From an uncultured Actinomycetes bacterium (GTDB lineage Bacteria > Actinomycetota > Acidimicrobiia > Acidimicrobiales > Microtrichaceae): DNA of 10,039 nt. Positions 1 to 6,732 of this stretch are shown in pieces. The position numbers were made by a program, and so were the translations under genes. The stretch covers positions 1 through 10,039 of the forward strand of contig CAIYXG010000252.1 of the NCBI GenBank assembly GCA_903930035.1. The letters are read 5' to 3'. Numbering within the stretch: position 1 is the stretch's first letter; every line of letters starts with the position of its first letter. The notes under the pieces were generated by a model. That model saw nothing but the letters and a program-made list of their open reading frames with translations, was not told the origin of the DNA and did no database searches.

Positions 1-1
1 C

Positions 2-166
2 GCCGCGCTGCCGCCCGTCCTCCGCGAGATCACGCTCGGCCGGCTGCACGACTGGTACGTCGACGACGCCGGACGGGACCGGACCTACCGGGACGTCCGT
101 CGTTTCGACGAGCCCCTGCTCGACCTGGACGACGTGGCCGACGCCGTCGACGACCTGCAGGACTGA
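2..166 (+). CDS. C-terminal fragment of an unrecognised protein
   Basis: An open frame runs in from the left edge and ends at TGA 164-166, giving 54 residues ending in VADAVDDLQD. The codons are almost all G/C in third position, like the certain genes nearby, which supports real coding. The fragment is charged, with a WYVDD stretch and an acidic tail; I recognise no domain in it. It is convergent with the amidase gene, the two stop codons lying only 10 bp apart, and I see no terminator hairpin between them. The function cannot be assigned from this piece, and the start lies outside the window. Confidence 0.6.
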   Translation, partial: AALPPVLREITLGRLHDWYVDDAGRDRTYRDVRRFDEPLLDLDDVADAVDDLQD

Positions 167-176
167 GCCGCGCCCG

Positions 177-1589
177 TCAGCCCAGGGTGCGGAACGGCGC
201 CGCGGCCTCCAGGTCCAGCGCCAGCTGCAGGAGCAGCCGCTCGGCCCCGACCGGCCCGGTGAACATCACCCCGACCGGCAGGTGGGTCGCCTCGTCGTGG
301 CCGAGCGGCAGGCTGATCGAGGGCTCGCCCGTGGCGTTGGCCAGCGGCGTGAACCCCACCCAGTCCTCCACCCTCGGGAACAGCTGGTCGAACGGCAGGG
401 TGGTGGCCAGGTGGCCGAGCGGCGGCGCCACGGTGTTGGTCACCGGGCTCATGACCAGGTCGAACGACCGGTACACGGCGTCCTGCACCTTGGTGGACGC
501 GCGCAGGCGGCGGACGGCGCCCGGGGAGCGGCGCAGGTCGGCGCGGAACATGGCGGCGAGCCCGCGCGTGAGGTCGGACAGCCGGGCGGTGTCGAAGGCC
601 CGGCCGTAGAGCCGCGGGCCGGCGACCGACACCGAGAACGCGAGCGCGGCCCAGTAGTGCTTGAAGTCGCGCTCGAACTGCTCCAGGCCGGGCAGCGAGA
701 CCGGCTCGACCGTGTGGCCGAGCGACTCGAGCAGCGACACCGCACCGTGGAGCGCGGCGCGGGTCGGGGCGTCGACGGGGCTGCCGTTGGGCGACTCCTC
801 GACCAGGCCCAGGCGCAGCGGCCGGTCGGTGCCGCGCTCGACCAGCCCGACGGTCGGGAGCCGCGGGTTGGCGAACCGCCGCTCGGACTCGAACAGGTAC
901 ATGGCGGTGTCGCGGACGGTCCGGGTGAGCAGGCCCTCGCCCAGGATGTCCACCGGCAGAAGCTTGGCGTCGGGGCTGGTGGCGAGCCGGCCGCGCGAGG
1001 GCTTGAGGCCGACCAGCCCGCAGCACGCGGCCGGGATCCGGATGGACCCGCCGCCGTCCACGCCGTGGGCGACCGGCACCACGCCGGCGGCGACCAGCGC
1101 GGCCGACCCGCTCGACGACCCGCCCGCGGTGTGGTCGGTGTTCCAGGGGTTGCGGGTGGGGGGGCTGCCGTCGGGGAACTCCGCCGACGGCGGGAACCCG
1201 AACTCCGGCAGCGAGCTCTTGCCCAGGCACACCAGTCCCATGTCCAGGATCTGGCCGGCGACCGGGGCGGTGCGCGTGGCGGGCGGGGCCGCGTCGAGCG
1301 CCGCCGTGCCCTGCTTGGTGGGCAGGCCCTCGACGTCCTCGTTGTCCTTGATGAAGGTGGGCACGCCGCCGAACGGCCCGGCCACGCCGGCGCCGGCGCG
1401 GGCCAGGGCACGCTCGAAGTCCGGGGTGACCACGGCGGCCAGCACCGGGTCGAGCCGCTCGGTGCGGGCAACCGCGGCAGCGACCACCTCGGCCGCCGAC
1501 AGGTCACCCCGACGCACAGCGGCGGCGGTGGCGACACCGTCCAGCTGCGCCAGCTCGTCGTCGAACGCGTGCACCGAGGTCACCGACAT
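177..1589 (-). CDS. Amidase-signature family hydrolase
   Basis: A 470-residue enzyme of the amidase signature family, which hydrolyses carboxamide bonds through a Ser/cis-Ser/Lys triad. Lys81 lies in FGGVPTFIKDN, the glycine/serine loop AGGSSSGSA holds the cis-Ser (Ser158), and Ser182 in DGGGSIRIPA is the nucleophile. The 24-residue spacing between the two serines is the family norm, as is the overall length. The C-terminal part (FTPLANATGEPSISLPLG, then LPVGVMFTGP) also matches the family and resembles the branch with 6-aminohexanoate-cyclic-dimer hydrolases and mycobacterial AmiC-type amidases; the substrate is unknown. No GatB or GatC gene is adjacent, so a GatA role in tRNA amidation is unlikely. 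No signal peptide is visible, so it is probably cytoplasmic. ATG 1589 gives a normal family N-terminus but has no Shine-Dalgarno sequence (the strand reads CCTCC there), so leaderless translation is possible. It is divergent from the metal transporter operon, with 87 bp between the start codons. Confidence 0.92.
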   Translation of the reverse strand: MSVTSVHAFDDELAQLDGVATAAAVRRGDLSAAEVVAAAVARTERLDPVLAAVVTPDFERALARAGAGVAGPFGGVPTFIKDNEDVEGLPTKQGTAALDAAPPATRTAPVAGQILDMGLVCLGKSSLPEFGFPPSAEFPDGSPPTRNPWNTDHTAGGSSSGSAALVAAGVVPVAHGVDGGGSIRIPAACCGLVGLKPSRGRLATSPDAKLLPVDILGEGLLTRTVRDTAMYLFESERRFANPRLPTVGLVERGTDRPLRLGLVEESPNGSPVDAPTRAALHGAVSLLESLGHTVEPVSLPGLEQFERDFKHYWAALAFSVSVAGPRLYGRAFDTARLSDLTRGLAAMFRADLRRSPGAVRRLRASTKVQDAVYRSFDLVMSPVTNTVAPPLGHLATTLPFDQLFPRVEDWVGFTPLANATGEPSISLPLGHDEATHLPVGVMFTGPVGAERLLLQLALDLEAAAPFRTLG

Positions 1590-1639
1590 GGTCAGGAGGT
1601 CACCAGAGTCGGCCCGGCACCCACAACTCCGGCAGTGAG

Positions 1640-1676
1640 TTGAGAACCATTCCTAAGAATGATTATCATTTCGGCC
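1640..1676 (+). promoter_or_regulatory. Promoter with Fur/Zur-like operator for the metal transporter operon
   Basis: TTGAGA at 1640-1645 (5 of 6 to the -35 consensus) and TATCAT at 1664-1669 (5 of 6 to the -10 consensus) are separated by 18 bp. The A/T-rich palindrome AATGATTATCATT at 1658-1670 has perfect 6-bp arms around a central T and covers the -10. It matches the core of Fur/Zur-family boxes (ATGATnATCAT). Transcription would begin about 7 bases after the -10, at or next to the ATG at 1677. A metal-loaded repressor bound here would block RNA polymerase directly. Which Fur-family member binds (Zur, Fur or a manganese sensor) cannot be told from the site alone. Confidence 0.75.
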
Positions 1677-2603
1677 ATGCACAACCTCCGCCGTACCTCC
1701 CTGCTCGCTGCCCTGACCGCCCTGGCCGTCGCCACCGGCACCGCCTGCTCGTCGGACTCAGAGACCGCAGCCCCCCGGGGCGACTGCCCGGTCGACCCGG
1801 TCACGGTCACCGTCTCGGTCGACCAGTGGAGCGACATGGTCCGGACGCTCGCGGGCGACTGCGCCGTCGTCCAGACGGTCGTCGAGTCCACCACCGCCGA
1901 CCCCCACGACTTCGAGCCCACCGCCGCCGACACCGCCAAGCTCACCGGTGCCGACCTGGTCGTGGTGAACGGGCTGGGCTACGACGAGTGGGCCACCAAG
2001 GCGGTCGCCACGGCGTCCACGGCCCCGGCCGTGGTCGATGCTGCAGCTGCCGACGGCCGGTCCGAGGGCGCCAACCCGCACGTCTGGTACGACCCGGCGG
2101 CACAGGAGCAGGTGTCGGTCGCCGTGACCGACGCCCTGGTCAAGCTCCAGCCGGACGCGGCGGACTACCTGCAGGACCGCTCGGCCATCTTCGCCAAGCA
2201 GCAGGAGCCCTACCGCCAGGCGGTGGACCGTGCCGCGATGGTGTCCAAGGGCCGGACCTACGCAGCCACCGAGCCGGTCGCCGAGTACCTGGCGGACGCG
2301 CTCGGCATGACCGACGCGACGCCTGCGGGCTTTGCGCAGGCGGTCGCCAACGAGTCGGAGCCCGCCCCGGGCGACGTGGCCGAGCTGCTCGACGCACTGC
2401 GGGCCGGCAAGGTCCACGTGCTCCTGGTCAACTCGCAGGTCGAGGGGAGCCTCAACCGGCAGCTGGTGGCGGCGGCCCGCGAGGGCGACGTCGCCGTGGT
2501 GAAGGTCACCGAGACCCAGCCGCCCGGGACGACCGACTTCGTCAGGTGGCAGGTGGCCCAGCTCGAGGACCTGGCCGCCGCGGTCCAGACCGCGCCCAAG
2601 TGA
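1677..2603 (+). CDS. Metal (Zn/Mn-type) ABC transporter substrate-binding lipoprotein
   Basis: A 308-residue cluster A-I solute-binding protein (ZnuA/PsaA/MntC family) that captures a divalent metal outside the membrane. Residues 1-23 form a lipoprotein signal (LRR, a hydrophobic core, then GTA before Cys24); the -3 position is Gly, so the lipobox is not ideal. Likely metal ligands are His77 in DPHDFEP, His135 in NPHVWYDP, Glu199 in ATEPVAEYL and Glu279 in VTETQPPG. The first two are family-invariant. Glu in the third place is usual in manganese-type members (PsaA, MntC), where zinc-type ones often have His. The long His/Asp-rich loop of many zinc-type ZnuA proteins is absent. An ATG at 1659 in the same frame exists, but it sits inside the operator and would put six residues before the signal peptide, so ATG 1677 is preferred. 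No Shine-Dalgarno precedes it; it is probably translated from a leaderless transcript. The stop overlaps the ATPase start. Confidence 0.9.
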   Translation: MHNLRRTSLLAALTALAVATGTACSSDSETAAPRGDCPVDPVTVTVSVDQWSDMVRTLAGDCAVVQTVVESTTADPHDFEPTAADTAKLTGADLVVVNGLGYDEWATKAVATASTAPAVVDAAAADGRSEGANPHVWYDPAAQEQVSVAVTDALVKLQPDAADYLQDRSAIFAKQQEPYRQAVDRAAMVSKGRTYAATEPVAEYLADALGMTDATPAGFAQAVANESEPAPGDVAELLDALRAGKVHVLLVNSQVEGSLNRQLVAAAREGDVAVVKVTETQPPGTTDFVRWQVAQLEDLAAAVQTAPK

Positions 2604-3355
2604 GCGCACCCGTCGCGCTCCGCGACGCGTCGGTGGTCCTCGGGGACCGCACCATCTGGTCGCACGGCACCTTCGAGCTGCCCGCCGGGTCGCTCACGGC
2701 GGTGATCGGGCCCAACGGCTCGGGCAAGACCACGCTGCTCAAGATGCTGCTCGGACTGCTCCCGGCCTCGTCGGGCACGGTCCAGGTCTTCGACCTCCCG
2801 CCCGAGCGCGGCAACACCCGCATCGGGTACGTCCCCCAGCACTACACCGACCACGTCGGCAACGCCGTGCGCTGCCGGGACCTGGTCCGGCTCGGGGTGT
2901 CCGGCACCCGCTGGGGCCTCGGGACCCGCGCGGCGGAGAAGGCGGACGCCGACGCCGCGCTGGCCGCAGTGGGCGCCACCGACGTCGCCGACCGGCGGCT
3001 GTCCCAGCTGTCAGGGGGTCAGCAGCAGCGGGTGGCGATCGCGCAGGCGCTGGTGGGCCGCCCCGACCTGCTGCTGCTCGACGAGCCGCTCGCCAACCTG
3101 GACCTGCGCAACCAGCGCGAGGTGGTCGACCTCCTTGGCCAGCTCACGGCCCACGGCGTGACGGTCGTGGTCGTGGTCCACGACCTCAACCCGCTGCTCC
3201 CGCACCTGGACGGCGCGGTCTACCTGCTCGACGGCCACGCCCACTACGGGCCGGTGGCCGAGGTGGTCGACGCCGAGCTGCTCACCCACCTCTACGGCAC
3301 ACAGGTGAAGGTGGTCCGCACCGCGCAGGGCGACCTGTTCACGAGGGGCGCGTAG
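2600..3355 (+). CDS. Metal ABC transporter ATP-binding protein (ZnuC-like)
   Basis: A 251-residue ABC ATPase, the usual size for ZnuC/MntB-type subunits, which powers metal import from the cytoplasmic face. All motifs are present: Walker A GPNGSGKT (37-44), Q-loop Gln80 in YVPQ, signature LSGGQQQR (137-144), Walker B LLLLDEP (157-163), D-loop NLD (166-168) and switch His194 in VVVHD. The start is GTG 2600, overlapping the stop of the binding-protein gene by 4 bp (GTGA), which implies translational coupling; no good Shine-Dalgarno lies upstream. The frame is open further upstream to about 1640, but that part lies across the binding-protein gene and has the composition of an out-of-frame shadow. 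The gene is followed directly by the permease gene, overlapping by 1 bp. Confidence 0.93.
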   Translation: MSAPVALRDASVVLGDRTIWSHGTFELPAGSLTAVIGPNGSGKTTLLKMLLGLLPASSGTVQVFDLPPERGNTRIGYVPQHYTDHVGNAVRCRDLVRLGVSGTRWGLGTRAAEKADADAALAAVGATDVADRRLSQLSGGQQQRVAIAQALVGRPDLLLLDEPLANLDLRNQREVVDLLGQLTAHGVTVVVVVHDLNPLLPHLDGAVYLLDGHAHYGPVAEVVDAELLTHLYGTQVKVVRTAQGDLFTRGA

Positions 3356-4236
3356 TGGGGCTGCTCCTGGCCGGCGCGGGCTGGCAGTCCAACTGGGCGT
3401 CGGTGCTGGGCGAGCCGTTCATGCGCAACGCGTTCGTGGCCGGCTCGCTGGTGGCGGTGGCGGCCGGGCTCCTGGGCTACTTCGTGGTGGTGCGGCAGGG
3501 CGAGTTCGCCGCCCATGCGCTGGGCCACATCGGGTTCCCCGGCGCGACCGGGGCCGTGCTGCTCGGCGTCTCGCCGCTGCTCGGCCTGGGCGCGTTCTGC
3601 GTGGTGGGCGCGGTGGTGATCGGCCTGCTGGGCGCACGGGCCAACGAGCGCGCCACCGCGACCGGGACCGTGCTGGCGATGGCGACCGGCCTCGGCATCC
3701 TCTTCGCCTCGCTGGCGACGCGCACCACCTCCACGGTGACCAACGTGCTGTTCGGCAACCTGCTGGCGGTCACGACGGGCCAGCTCGCGGTGTTCGCCGG
3801 GTTCACCGCGCTCATGGCGCTGGTGCTGGCCGTCGTCGGGCGGCCCCTCATGCTGGCCTCGGTGGCGCCGGAGGTGGCCGAGGCCAAAGGGGTCCCGGTC
3901 CGGGCGCTCGGCGTGGTGTTCCTGGTCCTGATGGGGCTGCTCGTCACCATGGCGGTCCAGGCAGTGGGCACGCTCCTGCTGTTCGCCCTGGTGGTGACCC
4001 CGCCCGCCACCGCGCTGCGGCTCACGGCCCGGCCGTCCCGGGTCGCCATGGGCAGCATCGCGATCGGGCTCGTGGCAGTGGGTGGCGGGCTGACGCTCTC
4101 GACGATGCTCAACCTGCCGCCCAGCTTCTTCATCGTCGCCGTGTCATTCCTGGTGTGGGTCGTCACCCTCGGCGCCACCCGCCGGCGGTTCCCCTCGGTC
4201 GAGGTCGCGCACGACCACGACCACCACCACTGCTGA
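3355..4236 (+). CDS. Metal ABC transporter permease (ABC-3 family, ZnuB-like) with His-rich tail
   Basis: A 293-residue integral membrane subunit of the ABC-3 family, forming the metal channel as a dimer with the ATPase. It contains about eight hydrophobic segments from residue 27 to 272. The region VGTLLLFALVVTPPATALRL (205-224) is the characteristic conserved segment of the family, and EFAAHALGHIGFPGA (50-64) is the conserved loop that follows the first helix. The extreme C-terminus is HDHDHHHC (286-293), a short cytoplasmic metal-binding-type tail. GTG 3355 overlaps the ATPase stop by one base and is preceded by GAGGGG at 3343-3348, a fair ribosome-binding site. This is the last gene of the operon; it converges on the methyltransferase gene with 9 bp between stops. 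Zinc is favoured by the His tail and manganese by the ligand set of the binding protein, so the metal is left open. Confidence 0.92.
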   Translation: MGLLLAGAGWQSNWASVLGEPFMRNAFVAGSLVAVAAGLLGYFVVVRQGEFAAHALGHIGFPGATGAVLLGVSPLLGLGAFCVVGAVVIGLLGARANERATATGTVLAMATGLGILFASLATRTTSTVTNVLFGNLLAVTTGQLAVFAGFTALMALVLAVVGRPLMLASVAPEVAEAKGVPVRALGVVFLVLMGLLVTMAVQAVGTLLLFALVVTPPATALRLTARPSRVAMGSIAIGLVAVGGGLTLSTMLNLPPSFFIVAVSFLVWVVTLGATRRRFPSVEVAHDHDHHHC

Positions 4237-4245
4237 GCGGCCCGG

Positions 4246-5499
4246 TCAGCCCACCGTGGCGAACACGGCGCACAGGTACTCGCCCTGCGCGAACCCCACC
4301 GGGTGGTCCAGGGCGTGGCCCCGGACCTGCACGTTGCGCAGCGGCCGGCCGGCGTCGGCCGCCGCAGAGGTGACCACACGTTCGAAGGTCGCGGCGTCCA
4401 CCCGGGCCGAGCACGAGGCCTGCACCAGGGTGCCGCCGGGAGCCACCAGGCCGGCCGCCAGCCCGGTCAGCCGCGCGTACGCCCGCAGGGCGCCGGGCAC
4501 CTGCTCCTTGCGCGACGCGAACGACGGCGGGTCGACCACCACGAGGTCGTAGGTCTCGCCCTCCGCCGCGAGCTGTGCCATGACCTCGTAGGCGTCCCCC
4601 ACCGTCGCCCGGTGCGAGCACGCGGCCACCTGGGGCAGCGCAGAGTTGTAGGCCAGGTTCCGCCGGACGGTGGCGACCGCCTGCGGGCTGAGGTCGACGC
4701 TGTGCACCTGGGCCGCGCCGCCCGCGGCGGCGTTCACGGTGAACCCGCCGGTGCAGCAGAACACGTCGAGCACCCGTGCGCCGGCGGCACGGGCGCGGAC
4801 CTCGAGCCGGTTGTCCCGCTGGTCCAGGAAGTGGCCGGTCTTCTGGCCGTGCACCACGTCGGCCTCGAACGTCAGGCCGTGCTCGGCGAACAGCACCGGC
4901 TCGGCCGGGAGCTCGCCCACCAGCGGTGCGCCGTCGGCCAGGTGCTCGGTGCCGGGCCGGCGCAGTGCGGTCGCCGTGGTGCGGGCCAGACGGAGCACCA
5001 TCCGCGCCACCGGCCGGTCGTGCTCGGCGGCCACGGCCAACAGCGCGCCGACCACGTCGTCGAGGTGCGGCATCCATGCGGCGGAGTAGAGCTTGACCAC
5101 CGCCACGTCGTCGTAGCGGTCCACCACCAGACCGGGCAGGCCGTCGTTCTCGCCGGACACCCAGCGGTACCCGGTCGTGCCGCCTTCGTCGAGCAGCGGC
5201 TGCCGCCGCGACAGGGCGGCCGCCAGCTGCTCGTGCCAGAAGGTTGCGTCGACCGTCCGGGGGCGGCCGGCGTGCAGGACCCGGACGCGGAGGGGCGAGC
5301 CGGGGTCCCACAGACCGATGGCGGCGAACTTGCGGTCGTCGTCGAACACCACGGCCAGGTCGCCCACCTGGCCCTGCGGCTTCACCGAGGTGACCGACGC
5401 GTCGAAGACCCACGGGTGGCCGCCACGGACCTGGCGGAGCGCGTCCTTGGTCACGCGCACGGCGACGCGGTCGACCGGGCTGGGCGGACGGTCGTGCAT
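4246..5499 (-). CDS. RlmI-like class I SAM-dependent rRNA methyltransferase (COG1092 type)
   Basis: A 417-residue protein with an N-terminal PUA-like RNA-binding part (about 10-80), a central linker domain and a C-terminal Rossmann methyltransferase fold. Hallmarks are GQKTGHFLDQRDNR (218-231), SAM-binding motif I VLDVFCCTGGF (243-253), the acidic Asp269 of VDLS and motif IV VVDPPSF (321-327). ASCSARVD (361-368) holds Cys363, at the place of the Cys used by m5C methyltransferases. Characterised relatives such as E. coli RlmI methylate C5 of a 23S rRNA cytosine; the exact target here is inferred by family only. The start ATG 5499 gives the normal N-terminus (VAVRVTKDAL...GHPWVFDAS). It lies 2 bp after the stop of the PQ-loop gene and has no Shine-Dalgarno, so coupled translation is likely. 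Confidence 0.9.
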   Translation of the reverse strand: MHDRPPSPVDRVAVRVTKDALRQVRGGHPWVFDASVTSVKPQGQVGDLAVVFDDDRKFAAIGLWDPGSPLRVRVLHAGRPRTVDATFWHEQLAAALSRRQPLLDEGGTTGYRWVSGENDGLPGLVVDRYDDVAVVKLYSAAWMPHLDDVVGALLAVAAEHDRPVARMVLRLARTTATALRRPGTEHLADGAPLVGELPAEPVLFAEHGLTFEADVVHGQKTGHFLDQRDNRLEVRARAAGARVLDVFCCTGGFTVNAAAGGAAQVHSVDLSPQAVATVRRNLAYNSALPQVAACSHRATVGDAYEVMAQLAAEGETYDLVVVDPPSFASRKEQVPGALRAYARLTGLAAGLVAPGGTLVQASCSARVDAATFERVVTSAAADAGRPLRNVQVRGHALDHPVGFAQGEYLCAVFATVG

Positions 5500-5501
5500 C
5501 G

Positions 5502-6119
5502 TCAGAGCGCGGAGACCGGGTCGGTGCCGTGGGCCGCGTGGTGGGGCGGGACGCTCGCGGGGCGGCGGCGCACCACGGCCAGCCGGACCAGGACGACCAC
5601 CGCGCAGGTCGAGAGCACGACGCCGTACCCGATGAGGGGGCCGTCACCCAGCGCGGCGCCGTAGAGGCCCCACAGCACGGCGTCGAGGATGGAGATCCAC
5701 CACGTGGACGGGGCCACCCCGCGGACGTCGTCGCTCCGGAGCACCTCGACGACCTGCGGGCCGGTCGTCACGACCACGCCCAGGCCCAGCACCGCGCCGA
5801 AGTGGCCGACCGCGAACGCCACGAGCAGGGCGAGTGCCCACGCGCCGGCACCGACGACGTCGACCCGGCGGGTGCGGTGGAGGAGCAGCGCCGACTGCCA
5901 GATCCCCGGTACCAGTGCCAGCACCGACACCAGCCAGACCACCGGCAGTCGCTGGTCGATGCCGTAGTAGAGCCAGGCGAACGCGACCAGCACCGCGTTG
6001 AAGGCCGCCATGGGCGACACGCCCTCGGCCACGCCCGACCGGAACAGCCGCACCGGCTGCGGCAGCAGCCGGAGCAGGAACACCGCCGAGGCGAGGACCG
6101 CGAGCGTGGTGTCGGACAC
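5502..6119 (-). CDS. Two-repeat PQ-loop (SWEET/MtN3-like) membrane protein
   Basis: A 205-residue protein with about seven hydrophobic helices. Two PQ-loop units are visible: RLLPQPVRLFRSG (17-29) with GVSPMAAFNAVLVAFAWLYYG (33-53), and TTGPQVVEVLRSD (118-130) with GVAPSTWWISILDAVLWGLYG (134-154). The two units share G-V-[SA]-P, a W about 15 residues on and a terminal YG, so the protein is an internal duplication with a 3+1+3 helix plan. Relatives move sugars (SWEET, SemiSWEET) or amino acids (PQ-loop lysosomal carriers) by facilitated exchange; the substrate is unknown here. GTG 6119 is the first codon that gives a sensible first helix (VSDTTLAVLASAVFLL); the open frame continues upstream only as a shadow of the ferritin-like gene. 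The preceding stop is 17 bp away and no clear Shine-Dalgarno is seen. The C-terminus (184-205) is a polar cytoplasmic-type tail. Confidence 0.8.
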   Translation of the reverse strand: MSDTTLAVLASAVFLLRLLPQPVRLFRSGVAEGVSPMAAFNAVLVAFAWLYYGIDQRLPVVWLVSVLALVPGIWQSALLLHRTRRVDVVGAGAWALALLVAFAVGHFGAVLGLGVVVTTGPQVVEVLRSDDVRGVAPSTWWISILDAVLWGLYGAALGDGPLIGYGVVLSTCAVVVLVRLAVVRRRPASVPPHHAAHGTDPVSAL

Positions 6120-6136
6120 GGGGCCAGGGAGCGCCG

Positions 6137-6616
6137 TCAGCCGGCGGCGGACATGAGCGCGATCGCCTGGTCGACGCGCTCGCTGTGGATGGTCTCCTCG
6201 CGGCCGTTGAGCCGGAGGAGCTTCGCCACCTCGGGGTCGGCCGTCTGGTCGGCCCAGGCCTGGTACCCGGCGTCGGCGTTGCGCTCGCCTGCGACGACCA
6301 GCCCGAGCAGGGCGGCGTCGACGGTGTCGGGCAGCGGCACGGCGTGCAGCTCGAGCTGCTCCTCGGTCGGCTCGACCTCGTGGCCCAGCGTGAGCGAGAT
6401 GGCCTTCAGGATGCGGCGGGCGTGGGCCAGCTCCTCCTTGCCGTTCCGGCGGAGCAGCTCCTGGGCACCGGGGTGGTCGACCCGCGCCGCCAGCTGCTCG
6501 TAGAACTCGTGGCCCGTGCGCTCCAGGCGGAACACCTTCCACATCGTGTCGACGTCCAGCTCGGTGGCCGCCGCCACCTCGAGGTTGGCGGTGAAGAAGT
6601 CGGGGAGCTCTGCCAT
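6137..6616 (-). CDS. Ferritin-like / rubrerythrin-type diiron protein
   Basis: A 159-residue helical protein with the four-helix diiron pattern. The probable ligands are Glu32 (or Glu37) in LERTGHEFYE, Glu62 and His65 in EELAHARR, Glu111 in GERNADAGY, and Glu141 and His144 in EETIHSER. Two ExxH motifs 79 residues apart, each on the helix following another Glu, are characteristic of ferritin-like and rubrerythrin-type proteins. Such proteins oxidise or store iron or reduce peroxide; no C-terminal rubredoxin Cys4 domain is present, so it is not a full rubrerythrin. No signal peptide or membrane segment is seen, so it should be cytoplasmic. ATG 6616 is preceded by ACAGGA (plus-strand 6622-6627), a modest ribosome-binding site at suitable distance. 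It is probably the first gene of the ferritin-like, PQ-loop, methyltransferase transcript. The substrate and the metal are inferred. Confidence 0.82.
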   Translation of the reverse strand: MAELPDFFTANLEVAAATELDVDTMWKVFRLERTGHEFYEQLAARVDHPGAQELLRRNGKEELAHARRILKAISLTLGHEVEPTEEQLELHAVPLPDTVDAALLGLVVAGERNADAGYQAWADQTADPEVAKLLRLNGREETIHSERVDQAIALMSAAG

Positions 6617-6673
6617 GACGGTCCTGTCCCGGTGGCGCAGGTCGCCGACCGACTGCAGGAGCGTACCGAGGCG

Positions 6674-6709
6674 CGCCCGGGCGGGCTCAGACGGACCTGC
6701 GCCCGGGTG
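6674..6709 (-). terminator. Possible hairpin terminator after the oxidase-like gene
   Basis: Bases 6674-6683 can pair with 6700-6709 in a 10-bp, nearly all G/C stem (one G-T pair) around a 16-base loop. It begins about 24 bp after the stop of the oxidase-like gene and lies before the ferritin-like gene. No T-run follows on the minus strand, so it is not a classic intrinsic terminator; part of its strength comes from the self-complementary CCCGGG repeated at both ends, and so it may be incidental. Confidence 0.35.
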
Positions 6710-6732
6710 AGGCGGGGTTCAGTCGGCGGGTT

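Noticed and set aside
1594..1599. AGGAGG on the plus strand as a Shine-Dalgarno sequence for a small gene
   Set aside because: No ATG, GTG or TTG start with an extended frame follows at suitable distance; on the minus strand it reads CCTCCT, which does not help the amidase.
282..1643. Long plus-strand frames opposite the amidase, and similar long antisense frames elsewhere (for example 4303-5664 and 7875-9008)
   Set aside because: High GC leaves shadow frames open. Their translations are Arg/Gly/Pro-rich without recognisable motifs, whereas the opposing frames have full catalytic motifs.
1640..2600. Open frame running into the ABC ATPase from about 1640, suggesting a fused N-terminal domain
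   Set aside because: It lies across the binding-protein gene in another frame, is Arg/Gly/Pro-rich without domain signals, and the GTG at 2600 gives a normal ATPase N-terminus.
5502..6542. Longer minus-strand frame (346 residues) for the PQ-loop gene
   Set aside because: The upstream 140 residues lie across the ferritin-like gene, are low-complexity Arg/Ala/Gly sequence, and the helices begin only at GTG 6119.
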